A stretch of 37,581 nucleotides of DNA, taken from NCBI RefSeq assembly GCF_000003605.2, contig NW_003124882.1, positions 1-37,581 on the forward strand, read 5' to 3'. This document shows positions 36,011-37,581 of this stretch, one piece after another (position 1 is the first letter of the stretch; every line of letters starts with the position of its first letter). The notes below the pieces were generated by a model, which did no database searches, was not told the DNA's origin, and was given only the letters and a program-made list of their open reading frames with translations. This stretch comes from Saccoglossus kowalevskii (lineage: Eukaryota; Hemichordata; Enteropneusta; Harrimaniidae). Position numbers and translations under genes: made by a program.

Positions 36011-37350
36011 AGATTATGATCTGTACATTGTCGTATAATGAGTGGGAATATACTTATAGAGTATGACCTGTACATTGTCGTCTATTAAGTGGGAGTATAC
36101 TTACAGAGTATGACCTGTACATTGTCGTATATTGAGTGGGAATATACTTATAGAGTATGACTTGTACATTGTCGTCTATTGAGTGGGAGTATGCTTATAG
36201 AGTTTGACCTGTACATTGTCGTCTATTGAGTGGGAGTATACTTATAGAGTATGACCTGTACATTGTCGTCTATTAAGTGGGAGTATACTTATAGAGTATG
36301 ACCTGTACATTATCGTCTATTGAGTGAGAGTATACTTATAGAGTAAGCTGTACATTGTCGTCTATTGAGTGGGAGTATACTTATAGAGTATGATTTGTAC
36401 ATTGTCGTCTATTGAGTGGGAGTATACTTATAGAGTGTGACCTGTACATTGTCGTCTATTGAGTGGGAGTATACTTATAAATTGTGACCTGTACATTGTC
36501 GTATATTAAGTGGGAATATACTTATAGATTATGACATGCACATTGTCGTCTATTGAATAGGAGTATGCTTATAGAGTATGACCTATACATTGTCGTCTAT
36601 TGAGTGGGAGTATACCTATAGAGTTTGACCTGTACATCGTCGGCTATTTAGTGAGAGTATACATATAGAGTATGACCCGTACATTGTCGTCTATTGAGTG
36701 GGAGTATACATATAGAGTTTGACCTGTATATCTCGTCTATTTAGTGGGAGTATACTTATAGATTGTGACCCGTACATCTCGTCAATTGAGTGCGAGTCTA
36801 CTGATAGAGTATGACCTGTACATCGTCGTCTATTGCGTGGGAGTATACTTATAGAGTCTGACCCGTACATCCTCGTCTATTGAGTGGGAGTATACTTACA
36901 GAGTACGACCTGTACATTCTCGTCTATTGAGTGAGAGTATACTTATAGAGTATGATCTGTACATTGTCGTATATTGAGTGGCAGTATACTTATAGAGTAT
37001 GACCTGTACATTGTCCTACATTGAGTGAGACTATACTTATAGAGTATGACCTGTACATTGTCGTCTATTGAGTGGGAGTATACCTATAGAGTTTGACCTG
37101 TATATTGTCGTCTATTGAGTGGGAGTATACTTATAGAGTATGACCTGTACATTGTCCTATATTGAGTGAGACTATACTTATAGAGTATGACCTGTACATT
37201 GTCGTCTATTGAGTGGGAGCATACCTATAGAGTTTGACCTGTATATTGTCGTCTATTGAGTGGGAGTATACTTATAGATTGTGACCTGTACATTGTCGTC
37301 AATTGAGTGGGAGTATACTGATAGAGGATGACCTGTACATTGTCGTCTAT
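36010..37350 (+). repeat. Marked block, copy 3 of 3
   Basis: The block matches 19.89-21.23 kb at 16,120 to 16,124 bp, with TACGACC (36904), CCTACATTG (37015) and GGGAGCATACC (37215). From about 36,580 to 36,920 it has many additional changes. At its 3' end it follows copy 1 (GCGTGGG, GAGTCTG near 37.35 kb) and not copy 2. Confidence 0.85.
36580..36920 (+). repeat. Diverged monomers inside copy 3
   Basis: About seven successive monomers carry changes seldom seen elsewhere: CCTATACATTG, ACATCGTCGG, ATACATATAG twice, GACCCGTAC three times, TATATCTCG, ACATCTCG, GAGTGCGAGTCTAC, ACATCCTCG and ACATTCTCG. Many are T-to-C, and the 'CATTGTCG' part is hit most. The same units in copies 1 and 2 are close to the consensus. 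Confidence 0.8.
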
Positions 37351-37581
37351 TGCGTGGGAGTATACTTATAGAGTCTGACCTGTACATTGTCGTCTATTGA
37401 GTGGGAGTATACTTATAGAGTATGATCTGTACATTGTCGTATATTGAGTGGGAATATACTTATAGAGTATGACCTGTACATTGTCGTCTATTGAGTGAGA
37501 GTATACTTATAGAGTATGACCTGTACATTGTCGTATATTGAGTGGGAGTATACTTATAGAGTATGACCTGTACATGTCGTG
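37350..37581 (+). repeat. Array end within the window
   Basis: Standard and GATCTG monomers continue to the last base. The final bases ACATGTCGTG lack one T of the usual ACATTGTCGTC and end with G where C is expected. No flank is present, so the true end of the array lies beyond the window. Confidence 0.8.

Larger units (their letters stand above)
1..37581 (+). repeat. 47-bp satellite DNA array, about 800 head-to-tail monomers
   Basis: A unit of 47 bp repeats without a break from the first to the last base. Each unit carries the words CCTGTACATTGTC and TTGAGTGGGAGTATAC with few changes. All copies I read are in the same direction, and I found no inverted block, inserted element or unique sequence. 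Most monomers are 47 bp; a common variant is 45 bp, and a few are 46 or 48 bp. Uninterrupted tandem arrays of tens of kilobases are characteristic of eukaryotic satellite DNA, so a heterochromatic origin is likely, but the chromosome site and species cannot be told. No gene can be supported anywhere in the window. The 37,581/47 quotient gives about 800 copies. Confidence 0.98.

Noticed and set aside
1-37581. CRISPR array
   Set aside because: The repeats are adjacent and 47 bp long with no unique spacers; the whole unit is repeated, not a repeat separated by variable spacers.
1-37581. Telomere repeats or subtelomeric ends
   Set aside because: I saw no run of a 5-8 bp telomere-type repeat.
1-37581. 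TATA-like word CTATAAG on the minus strand as a promoter
   Set aside because: It occurs in nearly every monomer and comes with no initiator or gene, so the word alone is not evidence of a promoter.
1-37581. Transposon, LTR or integrated virus within the array
   Set aside because: No break in the 47-bp pattern is longer than a few bases, and no coding remnants or terminal repeats are present.

Overview
The whole 37,581-base window is one head-to-tail satellite DNA array. The basic unit is 47 bp (a clean example is 1462-1508), so the window holds about 800 monomers. I see no protein-coding gene, RNA gene, transposon, CRISPR array or unique flank, and every monomer I read points the same way. 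Tandem arrays this long and this pure are typical of eukaryotic heterochromatin (centromeric, pericentromeric, subtelomeric or B-chromosome satellites). The sequence gives no reliable clue to the species. The reference monomer has 18 G+C out of 47, and the + strand is rich in G and T (G12, C6, A12, T17).

The structure lies in the order of monomer variants. About ten variants recur, marked by small changes such as CCTATAGAGTTTG, AGATTGTG with GTCAATTG, GAGGATG with TTGCGTGGG, GAGTCTG, CTTACAG, GATCTG with GGGAATATA, and a 45-bp form with GAGTAACC often followed by GTCCTATATTG and GAGACTATA. They form higher-order cassettes of 3, 4, 7, 13, 14 and about 29 monomers. These cassettes sit inside kilobase-scale duplications that are close to identical and lie 1 to 22 kb apart.

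Layout: 1-2010, variants with a copy of the 7.8-8.1 kb block; 2010-3990, a 1,359-bp higher-order repeat, reused at 24.3-26.4 kb; 3990-6070, a block repeated within itself at 1,173-1,308 bp; 6070-9300, mixed variants including a 607-bp tandem repeat; 9300-10135, mixed; 10.1-12.6 kb duplicated immediately as 12.9-15.3 kb and again as most of 29.7-32.2 kb; 15.3-16.2 kb copied at 31.8-32.7 kb; 17.03-17.47 kb, a cluster of single-base insertions that looks like poor consensus; 17.6-18.7 kb copied at 22.5-23.75 kb; a marked block at 4.2, 20.4 and 36.5 kb with nearly equal spacing (about 16.12-16.13 kb); 26.9-28.6 kb, a 654-bp repeat and copies of 19-20 kb; 28.6-29.2 kb, a copy of 21.6-22.1 kb; 32.8-34.7 kb, a mosaic of copies from 24 and 26 kb; 34.7-37.58 kb, a mosaic that ends inside the satellite.

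The array does not encode genes that work together. It reads as the product of repeated unequal exchange and block duplication. The open reading frames of 60-78 codons on the minus strand come from variants that happen to remove the usual stop codons. Anything functional here would be structural or regulatory: nucleosome phasing, a DNA-binding protein with a site in each monomer, or satellite transcription.
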